A stretch of DNA of 64,000 nucleotides from Bettongia penicillata ogilbyi (GCA_023548195.1 JAJHZJ010000009.1:5172715-5236714), one strand, 5' to 3'. Numbered from the stretch's first letter, positions 1-10,904 are shown. Made by a program: numbers and translations. Notes: a model not told the origin generated them from the sequence alone.

Positions 1-387
1 GGCTATGGTTTATTACAAAGAAGTAATGGAAAAGTACAACACATTTGGTGGTGGGCAGAGGGAGTAACATTGCATATTAAGGCAGAAATGCTCACTTTAG
101 GAAATCTATAAACCTTAAGAGAAAGGCATGGTAGATCAATAGAGAGAAACAGAATAATTTTATCATCAGTGTATACTACACATCAACTGAATTAAAAGAG
201 AAAATGGTTGGGGAGTTTGGGAAACATATCACAAACTTGTCACAGAGACATTATTTAGAAGTGATTCAATTATCTGGACATCTGCCAGAGCTCTTTGCCA
301 AAACTTCTTGACTTGTCTTAACATCCTTCCAAAGGCAGATGAAATCCAATTCTGGAATGGGGAAGAAATGGTTGTCGAGATGGAAAT
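1..387. other. unassigned sequence
   Basis: AT-rich single-copy-looking DNA. No open frame of note and no repeat that I recognise. Confidence 0.5.
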
Positions 388-704
388 TGTGTGTGTTCAT
401 CCTTCGTTGCTGAAGAAGACCATGCCATCAGAGAAGTAACGCCATGACTTGCACTTGACTTTGTTTTGAGTGAGGGAGGGCTGTGCAAGTCACCAGCCTC
501 ACTTCTCCTCCACAGTCATCTGAATCCAGTGACCAGATATTCATCAGGATGACTGGAGATGACCCAGGATGAAGCGATTGGGGTTAAGTGACTTGCCCAA
601 GGTCACACGGCTAGTGAGTGTCAAGTGTCTGAGGTGAGATTTGAACTCAGGTCCTCCTGACTCCTGCACTGGTGCTCTATTCACTGAACCACCTACTTGC
701 CTCA
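388..704 (-). mobile_element. composite SINE, tRNA-type head joined to the SINE-B 3' domain
   Basis: Read on the minus strand, it starts with a tRNA-like head ('gtaggtggttcagtgaatagagc'-type, near 704), runs through the MIR-like core ('gggcaagtcacttaaccc', near 570-590), and then continues into a distinct 3' domain (about 560 to 388) that occurs alone elsewhere in the window (43.1, 49.1, 25.0 and 54.2 kb). I call that second domain SINE-B here. The Repbase name is not assigned. Confidence 0.75.
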
Positions 705-1116
705 TGAGATGAAAATTAGAATAAGGAGGAAATTGAAGATAGACAAGGTTCAGAGTAGTTATAGAGTGAGCCCTCTGTGGGGGGAGAAGAGTAGAACAGA
801 TTCTCCCTTCCCTTTCCCATCAATAAGGAAGCCTAGTATTGGAATCTCTTCCCCAGAAAGAGGAAAGTCAGACTGAGAAAGTCTGAGGACCAGTTGAAGC
901 AGACACATATACTCCAGATAGACATGGAAACAGAGATAATCAATGAGTGAGGAAGCATCAATAAGCATGATCCAGAAAAGAACTGATTATGGATTCAAGA
1001 GAATAGCAGCCTTGGCATCACAGCTGGACTATATAGAAGATTATAAAAGGAGAACATTTCTAATCATTACAGGTTTGCAGTAATGAGTTGCCTTGGCCCA
1101 TGTGTCCTCTAAATGT
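705..1116. other. unassigned sequence
   Basis: No repeat recognised. A 69-codon frame on the minus strand here has no protein-like features. Confidence 0.45.
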
Positions 1117-1370
1117 TTGCTTCTTTGTTTTGTTCATTCATTTCAGTTGCATTCAACTTTCTTGATCCCATTTGGAGTTTTCTTGGCAAAGATACTGGAG
1201 TCATTTATCATTTCCTTCTCCAATTCATTTTACAGATAAAGAAACTGAGGCAAATGGAGTTGATCTGCCCCAGGTCACATAGCTAGTAAGTAACTATAGT
1301 CATATTTGAACTCAGGAAAATGAGTCATCCTCACTCCACCCTATCCATTGTACTACCTGGCTTGCTTCTT
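1117..1370 (-). mobile_element. SINE-A (tRNA-derived, MIR/MAR type) with TSD
   Basis: Antisense copy of the tRNA-derived marsupial SINE (core 'aaactgaggcaaa' and 'aggtcacatagctagtaag'). It is bounded by a perfect 9-bp direct repeat, ttgcttctt, at 1117-1125 and 1362-1370, which I read as the target-site duplication. Confidence 0.8.
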
Positions 1371-1944
1371 ATAAATTTACTCCCTCTCTTTCCATTGAAG
1401 CTTTGTGCTTGGGTAGGTGAATAGACATCTTTTAGCATCAGGAAGAGGGATGTTTGGTAGCTATTGTTATTACAATGATATGTCAATAAATACCTTTGCT
1501 AAGAACTAGTTGTGACTACTGGTTGAGTGTTAATAGAAAATACACCAGTGGGAGCTCATGAACTAAAACAGTAGAAGTACAGCTCCACAGGTTTGCCTCT
1601 GGAACCCAAAGTAGTCATTCCCCCTACAAAGCTGTGAGCTTTGAGCTTTGAGCATGAGTAAGCATGAGCCGAGGGACTATCCAGAAAAGTGTGTTATGCT
1701 GAAAACAGAGGGAAGAGACACTCTCTTCTCATTAGTTTGCTTTATTTTTCTCCACCAAGGAAAATAACCTTTGTGCAAGAAATGACAAAAGTGGCTGAGT
1801 GATGGCACAGAAAGTCACACTAGTATACATGTATTAATAAATATATCTGATATTTTAAAAGTTTGGAACTTATAGTTGTTAGCCTAAGGTACCCAGTGAC
1901 CTTTAATGAATGCACGTCACCTGATGCTGATGGTGACTCCTAAG
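1371..1944. other. unassigned sequence
   Basis: No repeat or gene recognised in this gap. Confidence 0.4.
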
Positions 1945-2712
1945 GATCTGCGCTTGCGTTCATGTTGCTCAACCTTCTTATCGATGACCTAGACGAGGGC
2001 ATAGATATCATGTTCATAAAGTCTGCAGCTGGTATTAGTCTGGGACAGATAACAAACCCATTGGATTATAGAATCACGATTCAGAAAGACCCTGACAGGC
2101 TGGAGATTTGGGTTGAATCTAATAAGATAAACTCAACATGGATAACGTCAAACTTTATACTTAGGTATAAAAATCTAAGTAAGTACGAGATGGGGAAAGA
2201 CACGTTTAAATAGTTAGGAATCATTGGATTGCAAGCTCAATATAAGACAATAGTATGATATAACAGTCTAAAAAGGTACTGTGATCTTTGGATACATAAA
2301 AGAGGCATTAATTCTCCTGATACTCTGCTCTCCTCAGATTCCATCCATAGTACTCTATTTAGTTCCTAGCACCACAGTTTAAGAAGGATAGTGATAAGTT
2401 GGATTGGTCCAAAGGATGGCAATCAGGATGATGAAAGACTTTGAGTCCCTGTTATGTAAGGATTGGTTGAAAGAATTCGAGGTTTTTAATCTGGAGAAAA
2501 GAAGACACAGGTGATATATGAGATGTATTTGAAGGGTTGCCAAATAGATGATTGATTTGACTTGTGAAGCAAAAGTTTTTTTAATCAACTAGAGAAGTTC
2601 AAAAGTGCCTTGAGAAATGGCAGGTTCCTTTTCCTTGCAGAACTTTAAACAGAAGCCAGATAACTACTTGTTCGATTTGTTATAATCAGGAGTGTGCTAC
2701 TTTAATAATCAG
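1945..2712 (+). mobile_element. CR1/L3-type LINE, reverse transcriptase fragment
   Basis: The frame at 1962-2213 (83 codons) reads LIDDLDEGI...FIKSAAGISLG...IQKDPDRLEIWVESNK, which matches the CR1-clade RT around its catalytic box. Where active elements have FADDT this copy has SAAGI, so the metal-binding Asp pair is gone. Further along, in other frames, the 'FNLEKRRHR' region (2480-2515) and the 3' region 'aactttaaacagaagccagataactac' (2640-2670) follow in CR1 order. It is an ancient, inactive fragment. Confidence 0.75.
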
Positions 2713-3165
2713 CTCTCTAGAAAACATAAATTGCATGCATGACACAATTCTAAGTTTGATCTGTATTGTTAAAATTTTTTCATAATTTTCTTAAGTCTAG
2801 ACAATCAACAAAACAATAAATCAAACCCTAATTTGTAACCTTTGCCGATTTCCAAGGTGGAAATGCTTACGCTAAAGAGCTAACACGGGGCTCTCCTGAG
2901 CCATGGGAGCCAGCTCGCTCGTACCGCTGTTTATAATAGATTTCAGGTATGGGTTAAAATAGATAACTGCTCCAGCTCTCAACTTCTGTGGTTCTGTTAT
3001 CTTTCCCTCCCCTCCATCAAACTGAATAGTGTCCCAAGGTTGTTGGTAGTAACGAGAGGCTCCTGGGACAAGAACCAGTTCTTTCCCATTTACTATTCCA
3101 CTGACCCAACCTTCCTCGTTCAATCTGACTCTTGGCCACTAGAACATGGACCATTATTTTCCAAG
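2713..3165 (-). other. unidentified insert splitting the CR1/L3 copy; 84-codon minus-strand frame
   Basis: CR1 sequence stops near 2712 and resumes near 3166 with the expected 3' terminal segment, so about 450 bases appear inserted. The segment holds clearly more CpG than its surroundings (for example around 2928-2935). On the minus strand, 3123-2872 is open for 84 codons (..EEGWVSGIVNGKELVLVPGASR..) with a protein-like composition and no ATG at its start. I do not recognise a family. It could be a mobile-element fragment or chance openness. Confidence 0.35.
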
Positions 3166-3260
3166 GAGACTGAGAGGAAATTCCCACAAAAAGTAAGAGG
3201 TTGAACTCCACGAACTCTAAAGTCCTTTTCAACTCTAAGATTCTATCATTTTCAGAAGCT
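3166..3260 (+). mobile_element. CR1/L3 LINE 3' terminus
   Basis: The segment 'gaggttgaactcc...tccttttcaactctaagattctat' is the conserved CR1/L3 3' end ('tccaactctaagattctatgatt'). It is the continuation of the copy that starts at 1945. Confidence 0.65.
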
Positions 3261-3629
3261 ATACTTCTTTGAAGATTTATATCGTAGAGAAAATCCCTCA
3301 TTGTCAGAGGCAGAGGCAGGGTCAAGTCATAATAACATGCACAGTCAGTTTTCATCTTTGCATCATTGTCTCTCAAGGGTAAGTAACTGAATTTGCATTC
3401 CTCTATTTTCAACACATTTCAGTCAATTGTGTGACTCTAAGGATGGGGTCTGCTGTGAAATATAAGCTGCAATAGCTTGCCTATTCCTTTTTCATATTTT
3501 TTATGAGGAATGAAAAATGCCCTCAATATCCTCAAGGATTATTTTAATAAAGATTTTGTAAAGATGAAAAAGTAGGAAAGTAGGCATGGGTTGCTATTAT
3601 TTTTTTCTACATTACCTTTTGGGAGGCAG
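3261..3629. other. unassigned sequence
   Basis: Part of a 132-codon minus-strand frame (3415-3017) crosses into the CR1 3' end. It is therefore read as chance, not as a gene. Nothing else recognised. Confidence 0.4.
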
Positions 3630-3924
3630 GCTAATAAAAAAGGTCCTTGATTACTTCCAAACATTTTGGTATCCTCTCCTCTTTTAGACCTCTTGAGAAC
3701 TGATCCCTTAATGTTCTCAAAACTGTACAGCCTCCAGCACAGACTTCTCTATAGTCTAGATATAATCCAACTGCTTCTTTTCTCTTTGTCTTCTTCAGTG
3801 TTATTTTTACTTCCTTAGGTAACACTTTGGGGACTGTGATGCTAGAGTCCAGATGTAATGGCTTCACCATCACTGATAAATAAAAAGCATTATTGTGCAA
3901 TCTTTCAGCGGATATTTTCCCCAT
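3630..3924 (-). mobile_element. RTE-type LINE ORF2 fragment
   Basis: The 97-codon minus-strand frame contains VLPKEVKITLKKTKRKEAVG, then VLRTLRDQFSRGLKEERIPK. This order (EVK..LKK.K..KA.G, then a helix ending in LKEERIPK) is the start of the reverse transcriptase domain of RTE-like non-LTR elements. The 'GPDG' turn has decayed to 'GLYLDYRE'. The fragment is cut off just after that region by a stop at 3631, and no endonuclease domain is seen. Confidence 0.6.
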
Positions 3925-4154
3925 TTTTTCATCCTTTTTTCAGCTTTATTCTGAAATAGCCTACAGCTGATCTGGCTTACTTGGACCTCTTGCCAAACTT
4001 TATGTAGAGTTTTTCCCTCTACTATTTCTCACCATTTTACAAGGTAATCCTACATGGAATCTTCCTCTCTCATACTCTGTAAGATTTTATAAAGAAGTGT
4101 ATGTTCTAAACCAGGGTTCTCTCATCTTAGTAAGGAGGAGGAAAGGTTTTCTGT

Positions 4155-4755
4155 TTGAAGATGTTTTGTGGCTCATTTGGTCTCCCCACTCTAGGCCATC
4201 CTCCACTTATCTATCAAAGCCATCTTTTTAAATGCAGGTTTGACCGTATCACCACCTCCTATTTTATTGACTCCAGTGGTTCCCCATCACCTCCAGAATC
4301 AAATGATTTCCTCCGTTTGACTTTAAGGACCTTCATAACCTGACTTCTTCCTATCCTTCCAGTCTTCTTACACATCACACTCTTCCATATACTCTGTGAT
4401 TGGGTGACACTGGTCTTCTTTCTGTCCCTCAAACTAGACTCTCCATCACTCAGCTCCAAACATTTTCACCAGTTGTCTCCCCTTACCTGGACCTCTCTCC
4501 TTCCTCATCTGTCTCCTGACTTCCTTCAAGTCTCAGCTAAAGTCCTACCTTCTGTTAGATTTGCCCAGTCTTATGTAATCTTAATTCTTCTCTATTTTAT
4601 ATATCTTTTTCCCCCATAGTTGTTTACATGTCTCCCTATAACACTGTGATTTTCCAAAGATCAAGGGAATGTCTTTTACTTTTCATTGTATCACAGCACT
4701 TAGCAGAGTGCTTGACACATAGAAGGCAATTAACAAGTGCTTCTTGATGGATTCA
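4155..4755 (+). mobile_element. L2 LINE, 3' region
   Basis: Order of L2 landmarks: 'aaatgcaggtttgaccgtatcac', 'ccagtggttccccatcacc', 'ttcaagtctcagctaaagtcc', and the 3' end 'cacttagcagagtgcttgacacatag'. Small frames here (62-71 codons) lie within it and are not genes. Confidence 0.8.
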
Positions 4756-4999
4756 GAAAGCCTGATGGGTAAGAAATCCATGTTATGTGCTTGCCTTGGC
4801 ACCTCCAGGAACTGTATCTGCTACGCCACATCTATTCCCTGTCCTTGCTTCTCAACCTTCCCTTGTAAACCCCAGATCAGTCATTCTTAGAAATTGTCTC
4901 CTATCCAAACAGAGGGAGGAAAAAAAGGCAGCTAGACCTTGAGGCAGCAAATTACTTCAGCTAGTAAATAGTTCTTAAGCCTAATTCAGTTTCTGTCCC

Positions 5000-5270
5000 A
5001 TCACTGGCATTTCTACCTTTATAACATCTTTCACACACGTTCCTTTCTTTACATTCATCCTCATCTCCTATCAACAGGACTATTAAGATAGCAATATTGG
5101 TCTTTGCCTCATCTAGTCTATCCTCCACTCAAATGCCAAAGTGATTTTCCTAAAGGACAAGTCTGACCAAATCCTACACAACCCAATGAACTCCTGTGAC
5201 TCTCTACTACCTCCAGAATAGAATATTAAATCCTCTCTTGGGACCCTAAAGTTCTTCACAATCCATTAAC
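5000..5270 (+). mobile_element. L2 LINE fragment
   Basis: Shows 'tttcctaaaggacaagtctgacc', 'caatgaactcctgtgac' and 'ctacctccagaatagaatatt' in L2 order. Lacks the 3' terminus. Confidence 0.65.
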
Positions 5271-5459
5271 AGAGCAGGAGAAAGGATGTTTGAGCACAGG
5301 GGGAGTATAAACATAGACATAAAAGTAGGAAAGCACAGAATATCTACATAAGATAAAAAGACATCCACATTATAAGCTCTTCGGTTACTCTTCTAGGTCA
5401 AAACCACGGCTTATCTTACATAGGGTACAATTAATATGCGCCCTAGTTTGGATTGACCT

Positions 5460-5718
5460 ACCTAGTTCCTGTCCTTGTTCTTGTTGTTTTTCAATAATCA
5501 ATGCCTGCCTCTTCATGACCTGTGGTTCATACTATCCATGGAGTTTTCTTGACAAAGAAGCTGGAGTGATTTGCCATTTCCTTCTCCAGTGGATTAAGGC
5601 AAACAGGTTAAATGACTTGCCCAGGGTTACACAGCTAATAATTTTTTAAGGCTAAATTTGAACTCAGGTCTTCCTGATTCCAAGCCCAGTGCTCTAGCCA
5701 CTGAGCAACCTAGTTCCT
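5460..5718 (-). mobile_element. SINE-A with TSD
   Basis: Antisense tRNA-derived SINE. It is flanked by a perfect 11-bp direct repeat, acctagttcct, at 5460-5470 and 5708-5718, which fixes the element at 5471-5707. Confidence 0.85.
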
Positions 5719-5922
5719 ACCTCACCCTTGGCCCAAGTCTCAGCCTTAGATAGAGGCATAATTAGTTAAGATGTAGAAATGCTGTGTCTCCTAATCAATT
5801 CTTCCTAACTATTATGAAAGAGAGCAAGAGCCTGGTGACATGGATGATAGGGCTTGTAGACATGGCCTTTCTCTAAATCATCCAGTATCCTAAATACCCA
5901 AGTCATTATAAGAATAAAATAC

Positions 5923-5931
<9 letters not shown>

Positions 5932-5968
<37 letters not shown>
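5932..5968. repeat. (TG)n microsatellite
   Basis: Uninterrupted TG dinucleotides, preceded by a short (AT)n run. Confidence 0.95.
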
Positions 5969-5970
<2 letters not shown>

Positions 5971-6129
5971 TTACAGAGAGAAATAATTCATTTGGGCCCC
6001 TACCCTATTTGATTGGTACTAATCAGTTTTTTGATATTCAGCATAAATTATATAGGAATACTTAGATAAGATAGGTTCTTTAGTAGACCTTTACAGTGGG
6101 CTTCAAACTTTAATGTAATATTCACTATT

Positions 6130-6612
6130 TGTTTACTAGGTTATGAAACTCACTTGCACAACCACAAGAATACTGACAAAGACATCTCCATCCTAGTTTT
6201 ACCCAAATTCCATGTCCAAACCCAGCATAGGTGGGATGCCTTGATTCTTTGGAAAGTCCCCCAACTTATTTTTATACCCCCAGACCACCCTCTTTCCCCC
6301 AGCATCAGCAAGTGACCATTTTATGACAATCTTATGACCACTTGGTCACCAGGGAAGACTCTTGCTTTGCCCATCTTAATTTTGGGCAATTACCTTACAG
6401 CAAGGTCTATCCACCAATGAAATTCTGTATTTTACATGCTCCTTTTGCATATTTGGATATCAAATCCTATAAAAGTAAGGTATTTGGGACATGGGCATCT
6501 CAGATCATGAGGGAGATCTGAGGTCCACTCCATTAGAGGGGACCATATGCCTTCAGTAAAGTACCATTGGCTCAGAGATTTTACTTTAATTAGAGGGTGG
6601 ACAATTTAAACT
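6130..6612 (+). mobile_element. LTR-like segment with a promoter layout
   Basis: A CCAAT box (6413-6417) lies about 55 bp before a good TATA box, TATAAAA (6468-6474), followed about 80 bp later by an AGTAAA polyadenylation-like signal (6555-6560) and an end in 'ggaca' near 6609. This U3-R-U5 order is typical of retroviral LTRs. I found no matching second copy and no clear target-site duplication, so ends and class are uncertain. Confidence 0.45.
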
Positions 6613-6720
6613 AATATACACATATATACACACATATACATATGTGTGTACATACACACATGTACATGTCTATGTATGTAAGTATGTGTGTAGATAAATA
6701 GATAGTTGATAGACAGATGG
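6613..6720. repeat. low-complexity (TA/CA)-rich tract
   Basis: Imperfect ATACACAT and TGTATG repeats, then GATA-like units. Confidence 0.85.
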
Positions 6721-6721
6721 A

Positions 6722-6880
6722 TGGACGACATGGTGTAGTGGATAGAGAATTAGCCTAGCAGCAGAAAAACCAGAGTTAAAGTCTTGCCTCTAGCACATAC
6801 TGGCCATGTGAAAGGTCACAACCTCTCAGTGTCCCTTGGCAACTCTTTAAGACTAGAAGTTTCAGATGGACTTTGGTCAA
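6722..6880 (+). mobile_element. MIR-type SINE
   Basis: The head 'tggtgtagtggatagagaa' and the diverged core 'acatactggccatgtgaaaggtcac' are present. The tail is lost. Confidence 0.65.
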
Positions 6881-7134
6881 GAGAGTTTCCTCTTTGGGAG
6901 CTCCCCACATGGAGAAAATCGTGTCTATTAAAAACAATATGACTTAGTGGCTTTTGATAAAAAGCTTAGCCTCTTGTAGTAGCTACCTCACAAGTGTTAT
7001 ACAGATTAGAGGAAATAACATAAGTAATTTTTTGGTCCAGATTTGTGATTTTACTGACATAGGGAAATCCAGATACATAGACTTCTTCTAACAATGTAGA
7101 TTTGTTGCTCTTCTGCAATTTATAATCTTAGGGA

Positions 7135-7255
7135 GTTGGCTGGATAAGGGTCCAGAAGTTAAGTGATTTGCCCAGGGTCACATATGTCAGAGGTGGGACT
7201 TGAACCTATTTACTTATAACTCTCAGCCCCACCCCATCTACCCTGCCTCTTCATG
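7135..7255 (-). mobile_element. MIR-type SINE fragment
   Basis: Contains 'aagttaagtgatttgccc' and 'gtcagaggtgggacttgaac', the antisense MIR core. Confidence 0.75.
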
Positions 7256-8164
7256 TAAGAAAAAGACTTTGAAAACCTTACAACAGCATATAAATGTCGG
7301 GCATTGTTTTTATTAGTATTATTAATTATAAAAATAGCTATGCAATACAGCCAGATGCTTGGCTTGTCACGGATCACTGGTTTTTCCTGAATTATTTAGA
7401 CCCTAAACACCCATTTCCTTCAGTATAAACAATGGCAAGCAGATAAGAAGAGCTGTTGTATGAAATGAGCACAAATCCCTATTCCAAAGACGACAATCAG
7501 ACTTATGAAAAGTCCCAAAGCATCAGCTCAGAGGTGTGCCTGCTAATGACTGAATCCCAGAAGAGATGATTATGAACCCAGTATTTCCATCTGCATGACC
7601 ATTATTACCACCAAGCTTTGACCCAGAACATAAGCGACTAAAACCTCTCTGTAATTATAAGCTGAAAACTGTTGAGAGCCTGACTGAATACCTGATGTAA
7701 GGTTGCACTTTATTTAATTCCATTGACATTTGGATTTTTTTTTACTTGCAATTTGAATGCAAGAAGTAGAATATATTAGCAGGGAATAGCCTTCAGGCAA
7801 TAACACAGAAACCTTCAGAAGGAAAATCTCCAGGAGCTAATGACAAATTCTTGGTGGAGGACCAAGAAAAAAACATATTGGGTGGGAGGTCTGACATTTT
7901 TCCCTATGCCATGTACCTTAGTAAAGGGAATCTAAGTGGAATCTAAATGTGATAGAAATATTTCTTCAATCAATTGGTCTGACCCTAGGAGATTGATTCT
8001 TAGAAATTCAATATTTTAGGGGTCAAAAAGGTTAACTCAATGCTCTAGGACAGGACCTGAAGAATTCATTTCCTCAAATGTAGCTATATGTACTTCCCCC
8101 ATTTAAAAATAAGATTAATTTCTCAAATATAGATTGTGTTATTTAATGATGAATATGGTTTGGT
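7256..8164. other. unassigned sequence without recognised repeats
   Basis: About 900 bases of ordinary-looking, non-repetitive DNA with no long frame. A candidate for comparison across marsupials because it has stayed free of inserts, but nothing in the sequence shows a function. Confidence 0.4.
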
Positions 8165-8442
8165 ATTCTTAAAGAGTTGGGCTACTAGGTGGCACAGTGG
8201 ATATAGTGCCAGTCCTGAAGTCAGGAAGACTCATCTTCCTGAGTTTAAATGTAGCCTCAGACACTTACTAGCTATGTGACCCTGGGCAAGTCACTTAACC
8301 CCATTTACCTCAATTTCCTCACCCGTAAAATAAGTCAGAGAAGTAAATGTCAATTCACTCTAGTATCTTTACCAAGAAAACCCCGAAAGAGGTCAACGAA
8401 TCAGATATGACTGAAAAATGACTGAACTGAATTCGTAAGGAG
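8165..8442 (+). mobile_element. SINE-A, nearly full length, with TSD
   Basis: Runs from 'ctactaggtggcacagtgg' to 'aaaatgactgaactga'. Flanks attcttaaagag (8165-8176) and attcgtaaggag (8431-8442) agree at 10 of 12 positions and are read as the target-site duplication. Confidence 0.85.
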
Positions 8443-8644
8443 CCCACAATTTAACAGGTAAACAACATGTGCACAACTCTATACAAACAAGATACATACA
8501 GAATAAATTTAGCTAATCAATAGAAGAGGAAAGCCTCCTCGTAGAAGATAGGATTTTAGCTGGGACCTGAAGGAAGCCAGGGAATCCAGTCAGCAGAGAT
8601 AAGAAGGAAAAGAATTACAGGCATGAGACAGTCAGTGAAAATTC
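8443..8644 (-). mobile_element. L2 LINE, 3' portion of an interrupted copy
   Basis: 'gattttagctgggacctgaagg' and 'aattacaggcatgagacag' are the antisense of L2 'ccttcaggtctcagctaaa' and 'tgcctggaatgct'. The copy resumes at 9651 after an L1 insertion. Confidence 0.65.
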
Positions 8645-9650
8645 CTGCAGTAGGACGGTAGTGTCAAGATGGCAGAGTAAGGCAGAAACTTGCCGAAATT
8701 TCCCAAATTCATCTCCAAACAACTCTAAAAACAACTCAAAATGAATTCTGAAGAGACAGAACCAGCAAAAGGACAGAGAGAAACACCTTACACAACTTAT
8801 CCTAAGACAGCTTAGAAAGTTGGCAGGAAGGGTCTGTCTCACTGGGGTAAAGAAGGAGCACAGTCCAGTATTCAAGTATGCTAGCAGGGAGGCCTTGAGC
8901 TTCTGGCACAAGAAATTTGGGACAGCACCTCCTTCATTCCAGGAGCAAAGGCCAACTTTAACATAAGGCTAAAAGTCATGAAATAGGCTGGAAATAAGCA
9001 AAAAACAAAAGCAAAGGAATCTGACCATAGAAAATTACTGTAGTGACAGGGAAAATCAAAACACAAACTCAGACAAGAGCAGCAATCTCAAAATGGCTAC
9101 ATGTAAAGCCTCAAAGAAAAATGAGAATGGGTGTCAGGCCCAAAAAGAACCCCTAAAAGAGATCAAAAAGAATTTTAAAAATCAAATGAGAGAGGTAGAA
9201 AAAAGTGGGAAAAGAAATGAGAATAATGCAAGAGAATAATGAAAAAAGAGTCAACAGCTTAGTAAAGGAAGCAAGAAAAGGCAGAGGGGAAGATGTACAA
9301 AATTCACTGAAGAAAACAACTTAAATTAGATTTTCCAAATGGAAAAGAAAGTGTAAAAGCTCATTGAAGAAAATAATTCCTTAAAAAATAGAATTAGTCA
9401 AGTGGAAGCTAATGACTCCATAAGACATCAAGAAGCAAAACAAAATCAAAAGAATGGAAAGTCAGAAAAAATGTAGACTATCTCACAGCAAAAGCAACTG
9501 ACCTGGAAAATAAATTGAGGAGATAAAAGGTAAGCTAATTTAAGAATTATTGGATTACATGAAAGTCACGATCAGAAAAAGAACCTGGACGTAGTATTTC
9601 AAAAAATCATCATGGAAAATTGTCTTGAAAATGACTGGAACAGAAAGATG
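8645..9650 (+). mobile_element. L1 LINE, 5'UTR and decayed ORF1
   Basis: Starts with the L1 hallmark 'caagatggcagag' (8665-8677; a YY1-type site in the L1 5'UTR). From about 9090, decayed ORF1 can be read: ATCKASKKNENGCQAQKEPLKEIKKNFKN, then many Lys/Glu-rich coiled-coil codons with stops, then an 'IIGLHES..KKNLD' remnant at 9545-9595 (the L1 ORF1 RRM region). No ORF2, 3'UTR or poly(A) follows, so the rest has been lost. Confidence 0.75.
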
Positions 9651-9925
9651 GAATATCTAACTGGAGGAACAGAAAGGAGGCCAGAGTCATAGTAACAAAA
9701 TTCATGCAGGAGAATAAGGTAGACAAAGACTGGAAAGGAAAGTGGTAGTCAAGTTGTGAAGGGCTTTAAAAATCAGACATTTATGTTTAATCCTGGAGGT
9801 AATAGGGGACCGTTGGAGTTTGCTGAATGAGGGAGGAAAGAGACATCGTCAGATCTGCCTTTTAGGAAGATCAGTTTAATAGTAGAATAAAGAAAGTATT
9901 GGAGAGAGAAGAGACTTGAACAGGG
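9651..9925 (-). mobile_element. L2 LINE, 5' portion of an interrupted copy
   Basis: 'ggaggaacagaaaggaggcc' and 'cagatctgccttttaggaagatcag' are antisense L2 landmarks that precede those at 8443-8644 in the element. Same copy, split by the L1. Confidence 0.7.
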
Positions 9926-9954
9926 AGATCAGAGATCACTTTCTCTCCAACGTT

Positions 9955-10100
9955 TAGCCTTACAGTTACCTGGGACACTGAGAGACTGAGTGACTTTACC
10001 TAGGCACACATAGCCAGCATGTGTTAGGGATGTCATTTAAACCCAACTCTCCCTGACTCCGGGGTCAGTCCTCTATTTATTCTTTCATGTTGCCTCTCAT
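9955..10100 (-). mobile_element. MIR-type SINE fragment
   Basis: Diverged antisense core: 'gactgagtgactttacctaggcacac' region, then 'ctccctgactcc'. Confidence 0.55.
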
Positions 10101-10904
10101 AACTGTTATTATAGATCTGACAATAGTTTTCCCCTGAATTGTCACTAATGTTCTTTAATTGGGAAGACAGAGACTTGATCATGTGGGGAATACTCTCTAT
10201 TTTGAGACCCATGATTTTCCTTTTGCTAAACTTTGTCTTTCTCCAATTCCTTTCATTTCATTCACTGGGAAATATGATAAAGAAGCAAAAGACTTTGAAT
10301 TAATATTGCTATGTGAATGAAAGAAATCATTTTTAATTTTACAGTAAGATCAAAGACTCTCCTTTGCTTTAATAATCCCACAATTTCCATTAGACAAAAA
10401 TTACTTATTTGCAATTTTTTTGTTCTCCTTTCAGTTTCTTTCTTTTTCTCCCCTCAATTCCTTGAGGATATACTATGCTAAATACTTTGCAGAGATAGAG
10501 ATGATGTCTCTTTCTCCTGGAATAGATTTATGCATATTAAAGTACAAATGAACAGTACCAAGGGAGCACTCAGACTGCCAAATGAGAGAAATAGACAGGT
10601 CTCAGAGTGTGAGGAGGAGAGATCTGAGAGCTTAGGTTAGCAGGTTAGGTTTCCAGATGGGGAGGTTGAGACATGAACTGAGCACTGACAGATGGGGAGG
10701 ATTTGGATAGAAAAAGGTGAAGGGTGGCATTTCAGGTGAGATGCCCAAGTAGAGGGAAGCTGTAGTGGTAGACCTAAAAATGGTATATTCAGAATATAGC
10801 AAGGTTAAAGCACAGGATTCATGTGAGTGTTCTGGGGAGACTCCAGTTAGGACCCAGTCTTCAGAATATTTTTTCATTTGTCCTTTTTGGTGGGTTATAA
10901 AGAA
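10101..10904. other. unassigned; possible old L2 remnant at 10560-10760
   Basis: Mostly unrecognised. The purine-rich stretch near 10560-10760 loosely resembles antisense L2 but I cannot align it with confidence. Confidence 0.35.

Noticed and set aside
575..704. tRNA gene suggested by the tRNA-like head of the SINE
   Set aside because: No complete cloverleaf; the A/B-box-like sequence belongs to the SINE head and is decayed.
3017..3415. 132-codon minus-strand frame
   Set aside because: It overlaps the CR1 3' end and the unidentified insert, has no domain, and changes character along its length.
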